Below the pieces are notes generated by a model, which did no database searches, was not told the DNA's origin, and worked only from the letters and a program-made list of their open reading frames with translations. A stretch of DNA of 5,188 nt from Carnobacterium_B sp045617425 (GTDB lineage Bacteria; Bacillota; Bacilli; Lactobacillales; Carnobacteriaceae), in assembly GCF_045617425.1 (NCBI RefSeq), contig NZ_JAZLIO010000005.1:1-5188 (forward strand), written 5' to 3'. The stretch's first letter is position 1. Each line of letters starts with the position of its first letter. This document shows, one piece after another, positions 1 through 5,150 of the stretch. The translations under genes and the position numbers were made by a program.

Positions 1-50
1 TGTATTATGCAACTTAAAATTCCAGCAAAATGCAACTTAATTTTCCAGCA
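1..50 (+). repeat. IS21 terminal repeats, istB-proximal end
   Basis: The tip TGTATTA is followed by two direct copies of a 20-base unit: TGCAACTTAAAATTCCAGCA at 8-27 and TGCAACTTAATTTTCCAGCA at 31-50. The copies differ only at two central bases. IS21-family ends typically carry several such transposase-binding repeats. Both units reappear inverted at the other end of the element. Confidence 0.9.
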
Positions 51-67
51 CCCTTCGGTTATTCAGT

Positions 68-790
68 TTAGAGATTTATACTAGAATGTTGATAGCGATA
101 ACTTGGTCCTTGAAATACGATTAGGTGACTATGATGGACCAAACGATCAATTAATGCTGCGGTCATTTTTTCATCATAAAAGATGGTGGACCACTTACTA
201 AATTCTAAATTAGTTGTGAGAATTAAGCTTTTACGTTCATAACACGCTGAAACAACTTGGAATAATAATTGTGCGCCTTCGTGACTGAGTGGGAGGAATC
301 CCCACTCATCACAAATCAAAAGATCGGCCTTCTCAATCGTTTTTAAGAACTTGGCAAGGCGACCTTGTTGTTGTGCTTCGATTAATTCGTTGACGAGCGC
401 TGCGGTACGATAAAACTTAACTTCTTTCCCCTGACGACATTGCTCCACACCAATTGCAGTTGCTAAATGTGACTTACCAACACCTGCAGGCCCATATAGA
501 ATTAGATTCTGGTTTTCTTGAATAAAACTACCAGAACGAACAATCTCAATTGGTGCGCTTGCTGGTAATGTTACGCGAGAGAAATCATAGTTTTCAAATG
601 TTTTAATGACATCAAAACTCGCATTTTTTATGAGTCTGTTCGTACGAGCTACTTCACGATGTCCAACTTCATGTTCAAGTAATTTTGCTAAAAATTCCTC
701 ATGTGTTACTGCCTCAATTTTTTGATATTCCTCGCTTAGACGTGAGCCTAGACGAAGTTCTCTACAGTATCTTGCTATCAAATCTTTCAT
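68..790 (-). CDS. istB: IstB-type AAA+ ATPase, IS21 transposition helper
   Basis: This is the ATP-dependent partner of the IstA transposase; in the IS21 family it binds DNA, selects the target and stimulates strand transfer. At 240 residues it is full length. An N-terminal helical part (about 1-60, the IstB N domain) precedes the AAA+ core. The Walker A motif GPAGVGKS is at 100-107, Walker B LLICDE ends at D161-E162, a sensor-like LTTN is at 191-194, and a conserved DR pair (215-216) lies near the end. The start ATG overlaps the istA stop in an ATGA arrangement, which suggests translational coupling. GGAGGG at 799-804 stands 8 bases upstream of the start. IstB resembles DnaC/DnaA-type loaders, but the istA neighbour and IS ends settle the assignment. 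The stop lies 17 bases inside the nearest terminal repeat, and no terminator hairpin is visible after it. Confidence 0.96.
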   Translation of the reverse strand: MKDLIARYCRELRLGSRLSEEYQKIEAVTHEEFLAKLLEHEVGHREVARTNRLIKNASFDVIKTFENYDFSRVTLPASAPIEIVRSGSFIQENQNLILYGPAGVGKSHLATAIGVEQCRQGKEVKFYRTAALVNELIEAQQQGRLAKFLKTIEKADLLICDEWGFLPLSHEGAQLLFQVVSACYERKSLILTTNLEFSKWSTIFYDEKMTAALIDRLVHHSHLIVFQGPSYRYQHSSINL

Positions 791-2289
791 GAAGGATTCC
801 CTCCAGTTAAAAAGCCATCATAGATCGATAAATCCGGTTTTTGTTCTGCTTGTATAAATGCCTGCGGCACAGTGATGTCTGCTATATCATTATTTGGTTC
901 GCTTAATCGATTCCACGTTAAACGGATACTGTCCGCATCTTTCAAACCTAATTGAAGAGTTGCTGTTAATGCTTCTGTTGCACGGGCTAAGTTATCTTCT
1001 TGTTTCATCAAATCCGCTAATAATTCAATAGCCGGTCTCGGCTTTTCCTGTTGTTCAATAAAATCTTTCCAAGGATCCGGTAATTCTTGATAAAATAGTG
1101 TTTGCTTCAATGACTTTGGTTTTTTCGCAATCAAATGTAAGTAGGGCGTCCATTTCATGGATTCTAATCCCGTTCCATACAACCTTTGATGCTGCACGAT
1201 TTCTTCATAATCCTCATTTAAGATGGCTACTTTATTATGTGTCATTTTTACCCACACTTTTTCGTAGGCGAAGTCTGGGGTTGTTGAATATTGGTTTGTA
1301 TCTAATTGAATTCTGCCATAACCATTTGCTTTCAATTGAACTAAACGATGGACCTCATAAGGATTCTTAGGCAATTGTTTCATGGCTTTTAAATCATCGA
1401 CCAGTAGCTTTGAAATATCAACTTTACGTTTATAATGTTGACGTTCGTGATCACGATCACACTGTTCAAAGAGTTCTCTATTGTAGAGTTCTACATCTTC
1501 AAATACAGGCATTGGCACAAACAAATTACGACGATGATAACCAACCTTTGCTTCCACATTTCCTTTTTCATTTCCCTTACCAGGATTACAGAAATTACTT
1601 TGGAAACCGTAATGGGCGGCGAAGCGGGAGAATTGCTCCACTAACTTTCGACCACCATCTTTCTTGATTTGTATAACAGCTGCTGATAAATTATCGAATA
1701 AAATGACAGTTGGTACACGCTTGAGATGTTCAAAAATTTGCCTCATCGCCTGTAAAAGACATTCTTGGTTTTGCCCCTTAAAAATCTGTGTGTAACCGCC
1801 GTTGCTATATGGAAATGATAAGTTAAAATAGAAACCTGTAAAACGTTCTCCATTTTCTTCAAATATAGCTTCCCCAAAATCAGCTTGTGCTTGACCCGGT
1901 GCATGTGATAGAGGGATGTAGGCCTGTTCCTTTTTCATTTGTAAATCCTTTTTCACATCAGATACAAATGACTGTACTGAGCGCAAACTAATGGCTAATT
2001 CTTCTCCATACTTTTCTTTTAATCGAACGTAAACGCGTTTTCCAGTATGACGTTGCTTCCTTGGCATCTCTAAATCAGCCAGTAGCCATTCCATCACTTC
2101 GTGCTTATAGACATCTATTTTTTTAGATACAGTTGCACATTTTTCAAATTTTTCATTAAAATCTTGCTGGTTTACATATTTTTGAACCGTTTTAAAATCA
2201 TGACCAGTTTCTTCTGCTATTTTCCGTAAGGAATAGCCTTTCTCATCGTATAAAAATTTGATATGATGTACGTAATCCATTGTAAGCAT
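787..2289 (-). CDS. istA: IstA transposase of IS21 family (DDE integrase)
   Basis: This is the catalytic transposase that cuts and joins the element ends together with IstB. The 500-residue protein has an N-terminal helix-turn-helix (about 18-40, SLRKIAEETGHDFKTVQKYV) for binding the end repeats. A retroviral-integrase-like core follows: catalytic Asp in QADFGE (D137), Asp in LFDN (D199) and Glu in KGNVEAK (E246). A C-terminal beta-rich part (about 310-365, with the NQYSTTPDFAY motif typical of IstA) precedes a helical tail. Length and the D-D-E spacing (61 and 46 residues between them) fit the family. The ATG at 2289 has AGGAGG 10 bases upstream (2300-2305). An in-frame ATG at 2280 (MDYVHH) preceded by AAAGG is an alternative. 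The stop overlaps the istB start by four bases. The frame is intact, so the copy may be active. Confidence 0.96.
   Translation of the reverse strand: MLTMDYVHHIKFLYDEKGYSLRKIAEETGHDFKTVQKYVNQQDFNEKFEKCATVSKKIDVYKHEVMEWLLADLEMPRKQRHTGKRVYVRLKEKYGEELAISLRSVQSFVSDVKKDLQMKKEQAYIPLSHAPGQAQADFGEAIFEENGERFTGFYFNLSFPYSNGGYTQIFKGQNQECLLQAMRQIFEHLKRVPTVILFDNLSAAVIQIKKDGGRKLVEQFSRFAAHYGFQSNFCNPGKGNEKGNVEAKVGYHRRNLFVPMPVFEDVELYNRELFEQCDRDHERQHYKRKVDISKLLVDDLKAMKQLPKNPYEVHRLVQLKANGYGRIQLDTNQYSTTPDFAYEKVWVKMTHNKVAILNEDYEEIVQHQRLYGTGLESMKWTPYLHLIAKKPKSLKQTLFYQELPDPWKDFIEQQEKPRPAIELLADLMKQEDNLARATEALTATLQLGLKDADSIRLTWNRLSEPNNDIADITVPQAFIQAEQKPDLSIYDGFLTGGNPS
799..804 (-). promoter_or_regulatory. istB ribosome binding site within istA
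   Basis: GGAGGG on the minus strand lies 8 bases before the istB ATG and inside the last codons of istA. Together with the ATGA stop/start overlap it supports coupled translation of the two transposition proteins. Confidence 0.8.
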
Positions 2290-2299
2290 CCTTTCAATT

Positions 2300-2331
2300 C
2301 CTCCTAATCGACTTTTATGCCAATTAGAAGG
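2300..2331 (-). promoter_or_regulatory. Hairpin covering the istA Shine-Dalgarno
   Basis: On the minus-strand RNA, CCTTCTAAT (2331-2323) can pair with ATTAGGAGG (2308-2300) over nine base pairs, including one U-G wobble, around a 14-base loop. The 3' arm contains the complete AGGAGG ribosome binding site of istA (2300-2305). The pairing is read directly from the sequence; a role in limiting transposase translation is inference. It recalls other insertion sequences, such as IS10 and IS50, where outside transcripts fold to hide the transposase start. Confidence 0.55.
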
Positions 2332-2390
2332 TTAGTTGATTTGAAGGGTGCATACAATGATATTTTTTTGCGCTTAAAAAGGAGTATCAC

Positions 2391-2440
2391 TGCAGGAATT
2401 TTAACTTGCATGTTGCTCCCTTTTTATTTTGCACTATACA
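2391..2440 (-). repeat. IS21 terminal repeats, istA-proximal end
   Basis: Read inward on the minus strand, the tip TGTATAG is followed by two units. The outer one (2433-2414) is a diverged TGCAAAATAAAAAGGGAGCA, matching the opposite outer unit at 14 of 20 bases. The inner one (2410-2391) is TGCAAGTTAAAATTCCTGCA, matching at 18 of 20. Spacing and distance from the tip equal those of the other end, so position 2440 is the element boundary. Confidence 0.88.
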
Positions 2441-2588
2441 AAAACATCCGCAGCTTCCTTAAAAGTCTTCGCTTTTACATATACTGGTTTTTAGACAATT
2501 CAAATATAAAAAAGCGTAATTTTGTGCCTTTTTTCTGCAAATTAAGTGGATACCCCAACAAATAGTATAGAGCCGTTTTTCTAAATAA
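2441..2588. other. AT-rich gene-free segment next to the IS21 end
   Basis: No credible coding frame is present. Read on the minus strand, the stretch starts near 2574 with GGCTCTATACTATTTGTTGG, which vaguely resembles the GG(C/T)TCT-type ends of ISL3-family elements. It runs without a gene until the IS21 tip at 2440. If so, IS21 landed inside a remnant of another element. This resemblance is from memory and weak. An open frame that crosses the IS21 boundary on the plus strand (2317-2565) has no ribosome binding site and is not a gene. Confidence 0.35.
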
Positions 2589-2633
2589 AAATAGGGTAAT
2601 ATCTGTTCAATTCAAACAGATATTGCCCTATTT
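2589..2633. terminator. Long hairpin, possible (bidirectional) terminator
   Basis: Two 19-base arms (2589-2607 and 2615-2633) pair around a 7-base loop, with only position 2597 against 2625 not Watson-Crick. That pair is U-G in a plus-strand transcript, so the stem is continuous, but it is C-A in a minus-strand transcript. The better T-run (TTTTTATTT) follows the stem on the minus strand, while only TTTCATTG follows on the plus strand. No gene ends immediately beside it, so it may be a relic terminator or part of a repeat. Confidence 0.5.
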
Positions 2634-2838
2634 CATTGTTTGATCCTTACTCATTTTCGTTTAATAACTTCAATATGAGTTTACCGCAAATTTCGTTATG
2701 GCACCTTGTATTTCCATGCCAAATAAACCCGCCAACCTGGCCGTATTATAGCCATGCGGATTTGATTTCTCTATTTTTTGCTTCAATTTTAGAGGAGACA
2801 ACATTTTATTCCATGAATGATACAAGTTGATGGAGTTA
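2634..2838. other. Gene-free segment, candidate dispersed repeat
   Basis: About 205 bases lie between the 2589-2633 hairpin and the GC-rich island. Open frames here are short, lack ribosome binding sites and continue into the GC-rich repeat. The minus frame ending at 2670 begins with a GTG inside that repeat. Around 2690-2765 the minus strand reads smoothly in two overlapping frames, one giving ARLAGLFGMEIQGAITKFAV and the other, after a stop, GGFIWHGNTRCHNEICGKLI. This fits a non-coding repeat that annotators mistake for small proteins better than a gene. I see no domain. Confidence 0.4.
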
Positions 2839-2839
2839 T

Positions 2840-2996
2840 GGCGGCGACTTCTGCGGGAACAGCAAATGTCTATTTGCGACGAAAGCGAAGCGACAGGAGT
2901 ACCGAGCGGAAGCACCCGGACTGAGCGAAGCGAGGGAGAAGGCTGGAGCCGTGCCCGCGAAAAGCGTCCGCCGGAACGGAATCAACGGCTGCGAAG
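2840..2996. repeat. GC-rich structured intergenic repeat (Bacillaceae type)
   Basis: This block is sharply richer in G and C (about 59% over 2841-3040 by hand count) than the genes around it, and it is rich in short complementary pieces. It contains CTTCTG (2848-2853) facing CAGGAG (2894-2899), an internal hairpin GCAAAT-GTCT-ATTTGC (2862-2877), GCGGG (2853-2857) against CCCGC (2954-2958), CGC-GAAAA-GCG (2956-2966), and AGCGAAGCGA twice (2884-2893 and 2924-2933, exactly 40 bases apart). The phrases GGCGGCGACTTCTGCGGGAA and AAAGCGTCCGCCGGAACGG recall a multi-copy intergenic repeat that I remember from many Bacillaceae genomes. Frames in it on both strands are arginine- and glutamate-rich artefacts. 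Whether it is a mobile repeat or a structured RNA cannot be told from one copy. Confidence 0.6.
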
Positions 2997-2999
2997 GAA

Positions 3000-3038
3000 A
3001 AGCGAGGACAGGAACGAATTTCGTTCCTGTCCTCGCTT
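3000..3038. repeat. 19-bp perfect inverted repeat
   Basis: The arm at 3000-3018 (AAGCGAGGACAGGAACGAA) is matched exactly by its reverse complement at 3020-3038, with a single base between the arms. A minus-strand transcript would fold into a very stable hairpin followed by TTTT (3001-2998), which could act as a back-up terminator behind minD. It sits at the edge of the GC-rich island and shares its composition, so it is probably part of the same repeat. Confidence 0.85.
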
Positions 3039-3044
3039 ATCTGT

Positions 3045-3071
3045 GCATAAGTGGACTTTTTCAGTGCCCTC
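3045..3071. repeat. Possible transposon-end-like segment
   Basis: On the minus strand this reads AGGGCACTGAAAAAGTCCAC and then TTATGCA. From memory it looks like the ends of some Bacillaceae insertion sequences (IS1182-like), and it directly abuts the minD terminator. No matching inverted copy is visible at the other side of the repeat region, so it is only a candidate element edge. Confidence 0.3.
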
Positions 3072-3073
3072 AT

Positions 3074-3107
3074 AAAAAGGCACCTCATTTTATGCAAATG
3101 AAGTGCC
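3074..3107 (-). terminator. Rho-independent terminator of the mre-min operon
   Basis: In the minus-strand RNA, GGCACTTCATTT (3107-3096) pairs with AAATGAGGTGCC (3090-3079) over 12 pairs, including one U-G wobble, with a 5-base loop, followed by TTTTT (3078-3074). The wobble would be a C-A mismatch in a plus-strand transcript, which gives the terminator its direction. It begins 14 bases after the minD stop, so the operon most likely ends here. Confidence 0.9.
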
Positions 3108-3121
3108 GTAAATTCTTATAT

Positions 3122-3919
3122 TTATTTTGCAAAAATCGACTTCAATTTAGCCATCATACCTTTCGGCCCATCCTCTAACGTCATCAACGGAACTGATTCA
3201 CCTAAAATTCGACGCGCAATATTTCGATAGCCTAATGAAGCTTTATTATTTGGATTCATCACAATTGGCTCACCTCTATTAGACGAGCTAATAACATCTT
3301 CACTATCTATAATAATGCCTAATAAATCTATTGATAAGTGCGTAGTTACTTCTGTAATATCCATCGAATCGCCTGAATTCATTAAATGCTTACGAATACG
3401 GTTAATTATTAATTTAGGTGGTTCAATGTCCTCTCGCTCTAGCAGTCCAATAATACGATCCGCATCACGCACAGAAGAAATTTCAGGTGTAGCCACAACG
3501 ATAGCTTTATCAGCACCCGCAATTGCATTACGGAAACCTTGTTCAATGCCAGCTGGACAGTCAATTAAAATATAATCAAATTCTGTTTTCAGCTCAGCAA
3601 TTAGTGTTTTCATTTGTTCGGGGTCTACAGCATTTTTATCCGTTGTTTGAGCAGCAGGTAATAGAAATAGGCGTTCATCCACACGTTTATCTTTCACAAG
3701 CGCCTGATGAACTTTACAACGACCTTCCACTACATCTACTAAATCATAAATAATACGATTTTCGAGCCCTAAAACAACATCTAAATTCCTCAGACCAATA
3801 TCTGTATCTACTAAACAAACTTTTTTGCCTTGAAGAGCAAGTGCAGTTCCTAGATTGGCTGTAGTTGTCGTCTTACCAACTCCACCCTTACCAGAAGTAA
3901 TTACGATTGCTTCACCCAC
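3122..3919 (-). CDS. minD: Septum-site-determining ATPase MinD
   Basis: MinD is a ParA/MRP-type ATPase that dimerises on the inner membrane face with ATP and recruits MinC, keeping FtsZ rings away from poles and new septa. The deviant Walker A GKGGVGKT is at 10-17, with signature Lys11 and Lys16. Switch I DTDIGLRNLD is at 38-47 and the Walker B-like ILIDCPAG at 117-124 (D120). The C-terminal GPKGMMAKLKSIFAK (251-265) is the amphipathic membrane-targeting helix. The 265 residues match the usual length of about 268. The start is GTG, two bases below the last base of the minC stop, with GGGAGG 8 bases upstream (3928-3933). The ATG at 3921 overlaps the minC stop but is out of frame. In Bacillus, MinD is positioned through MinJ/DivIVA rather than MinE; no minE is seen here. 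A terminator follows directly. Confidence 0.98.
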   Translation of the reverse strand: MGEAIVITSGKGGVGKTTTTANLGTALALQGKKVCLVDTDIGLRNLDVVLGLENRIIYDLVDVVEGRCKVHQALVKDKRVDERLFLLPAAQTTDKNAVDPEQMKTLIAELKTEFDYILIDCPAGIEQGFRNAIAGADKAIVVATPEISSVRDADRIIGLLEREDIEPPKLIINRIRKHLMNSGDSMDITEVTTHLSIDLLGIIIDSEDVISSSNRGEPIVMNPNNKASLGYRNIARRILGESVPLMTLEDGPKGMMAKLKSIFAK

Positions 3920-3920
3920 A

Positions 3921-4589
3921 TTAGCTTCCTCCCTTAAACATCGAATGTGACGGTCGAATATTTCTTACTTCCTGTATTCGATCATACTTAATAACACCAC
4001 TTGAATTAACATAGCCAAAAAGCTGTTCTCTTTGGTTTTGAAAAATTTCCTGTTCATTACTCATAACTTCCATAAATTCAGCTATTGACACATGCGTAGG
4101 TTCAAACGTTGCAGCCGCAACAATTGCTTCCACATTTCCATTTATTCCGGCATGAACAATACCTTTTAATTTTCCAAGTACATAAATACTGCCACTCGCT
4201 TCTATTTTACCATTCGGATTTACATCTCCAATAACGATAATATCTCCAGTCGCACGAAGTGTTTGACCAGAACGAACAATACCTACATATGTATCACATG
4301 TATGCTCCAAGATTTTTTTATTACATTCCTCTAAAGTTATAACATCACTTTGTACTTTAGATACAAGCATATTTCCGCGCGCTTGAACTATTTGAATCAA
4401 TTCTTTTTTTTGCTCTAACGTACAATAGCGATATCCTAAATGAAGCTGAACATCGATTTTCCCATCGATGCCCCCTTCTTCAATTTTTTGCTTAAGCTCT
4501 AGGATGAGTTCATCATAGGTAGACGAATCGTCTAAGTGTAACACTAGACCGTCTTTCGTTCCCTTAATATGGACGAGTTGTTTTTTCAT
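3921..4589 (-). CDS. minC: Septum-site-determining protein MinC
   Basis: MinC is the FtsZ polymerisation inhibitor carried to the membrane by MinD. The N-terminal domain (about residues 1-75; KGTKDGLVLHLDD near the start) is the FtsZ-antagonising part. After a linker, the C-terminal beta-helix from about 103 carries RSGQ (around 106-109, implicated in MinD binding in E. coli), IGDVNPNGKI, YVLGKLKG and HAG. The length of 222 residues is close to the B. subtilis protein (226). I chose ATG 4589, giving MKKQLVHIKG, because GAGGTG (4598-4603) lies 8 bases upstream. The in-frame TTG at 4592 would add one residue but leaves only 5 bases. The gene is 45 bases below the mreD stop, with no promoter or terminator evident between, and one base separates its stop from the minD GTG, so co-translation with minD is likely. 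Confidence 0.96.
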   Translation of the reverse strand: MKKQLVHIKGTKDGLVLHLDDSSTYDELILELKQKIEEGGIDGKIDVQLHLGYRYCTLEQKKELIQIVQARGNMLVSKVQSDVITLEECNKKILEHTCDTYVGIVRSGQTLRATGDIIVIGDVNPNGKIEASGSIYVLGKLKGIVHAGINGNVEAIVAAATFEPTHVSIAEFMEVMSNEQEIFQNQREQLFGYVNSSGVIKYDRIQEVRNIRPSHSMFKGGS

Positions 4590-4597
4590 CAAAAGTG

Positions 4598-4603
4598 CAC
4601 CTC
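4598..4603 (-). promoter_or_regulatory. minC ribosome binding site that decides the start
   Basis: GAGGTG lies 8 bases before ATG 4589 but only 5 bases before the in-frame TTG 4592. Spacing and codon strength both favour the ATG, which shortens the longest open frame by one residue. Confidence 0.7.
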
Positions 4604-4634
4604 ACGCTCATCTGAATTTCAATTTAACTCACAT

Positions 4635-5150
4635 TTATACTCGCTGTAAAAAGCGTGTTTTAATTAAATATTTAAATGCCCAGCCTAGCATAACTAGGAA
4701 CAATAGGTTCGCTAGTAATGTAGGGATTAATCGTGTATACAAAAACACATCAATCGGCATTGATGTAAATGAAATAATAAAAAAGAACTCATACATAATA
4801 AATTCTAGCACAGCCACAAATAAAATAGTTAACAACGTTACAACAAGTAATGATTGCTGTATCCATTTGATAATCCAACTAATACTTAAACAAAGCAACG
4901 GATATAACACTGCATATAGACCAATAATATCAATGTAAAAGACATCATACAATAGCCCAAAAACGATGCCAGAAATCACTGCATACTTCCAGTTATAATA
5001 GACAGCTAGAAACAACAGGTACATAAATAAAAATCGAGGGACTAAATAAATCATATTCCCAAAGAGTTCAACCGGAGAAAAAAGTGCAAATACAGGTTCA
5101 ATTAAAAATAAAACAGCACCTATAAACGGAAGAAGGAAGCGGACGAACAT
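4635..5150 (-). CDS. mreD: Rod shape-determining membrane protein MreD
   Basis: MreD is an integral membrane component of the elongasome that works with MreC and MreB to guide side-wall peptidoglycan synthesis. The 171 residues match the B. subtilis protein (172). The chain is extremely hydrophobic, with about six membrane segments (roughly 5-24, 30-50, 55-72, 76-96, 100-126, 141-162) and a basic C-terminal tail (KYLIKTRFLQRV). Family features visible are the PRFLFMYLLFLAVYY stretch in segment two and GIVFGLLYDVFYIDIIGLYA (61-80), the conserved G-x-L-x-D...G pattern. The ATG overlaps the upstream mreC stop by one base (TAATG), and GAGGGGG (5158-5164) stands 7 bases before it. The position between mreC and minC matches the conserved Bacillota operon. 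Confidence 0.95.
   Translation of the reverse strand: MFVRFLLPFIGAVLFLIEPVFALFSPVELFGNMIYLVPRFLFMYLLFLAVYYNWKYAVISGIVFGLLYDVFYIDIIGLYAVLYPLLCLSISWIIKWIQQSLLVVTLLTILFVAVLEFIMYEFFFIISFTSMPIDVFLYTRLIPTLLANLLFLVMLGWAFKYLIKTRFLQRV

Larger units (their letters stand above)
1..2440 (-). mobile_element. Complete IS21-family insertion sequence (2440 bp)
   Basis: This is a self-contained transposon of the IS21 family. It has the two-gene istA-istB layout, TG...CA tips, and a pair of 20-base repeats at each end. The left pair lies at 8-27 and 31-50, the right pair at 2391-2410 and 2414-2433. Both pairs have a 23-base period and stand exactly 7 bases from the tip (TGTATTA on the left, TGTATAG read inward from the right). 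This symmetry fixes the element at 2440 bp, within the family range. Both genes are open and keep their catalytic motifs, so the copy looks intact. Transcription of istAB runs in the same direction as the mreCD-minCD operon. The right flank begins AAAACATCC; the left flank lies outside the window, so the target duplication cannot be read. There is no passenger gene. Confidence 0.93.

Noticed and set aside
1098..1667. Plus-strand frames opposite istA
   Set aside because: They are shadows of the istA reading frame, with no ribosome binding sites and no recognisable motifs.
68..2289. AAA+ ATPase plus DDE transposase as a possible Tn7-like or guided transposition or defence module
   Set aside because: The ATGA-coupled istA-istB pair, bounded by IS21-type ends with no cargo or targeting gene, is fully explained as an ordinary IS21-family element.
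2317..2565. Plus-strand frame of 82 codons with a hydrophobic middle
   Set aside because: It starts inside the istA leader, crosses the IS21 boundary at 2440, and has no ribosome binding site; it is a chance frame.
2670..2915. Minus-strand frame of 81 codons ending in KFAVNSY
   Set aside because: It starts with GTG inside the GC-rich repeat without a ribosome binding site and spans two different repeat pieces; no domain is seen.
2884..2933. AGCGAAGCGA repeats as a possible CRISPR or iteron array
   Set aside because: There are only two copies, no regular array of repeats and spacers, and they sit inside a structured repeat; no cas or rep gene is present.
2827..3178. Overlapping arginine-rich frames on both strands (2827-3075, 2870-3097, 2951-3178)
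   Set aside because: They are products of the GC-rich repeat and the perfect palindrome, which yields near-identical peptides (EDRNE..RSCPR) on both strands; one also runs into minD antisense.
3315..3753. Plus-strand frames opposite minD
   Set aside because: They are antisense shadows of a highly conserved gene and carry no start signals.
4593..4634. Possible promoter or terminator between mreD and minC
   Set aside because: The 42-base gap holds only the minC ribosome binding site; no stem with a T-run and no convincing -35/-10 pair is seen.
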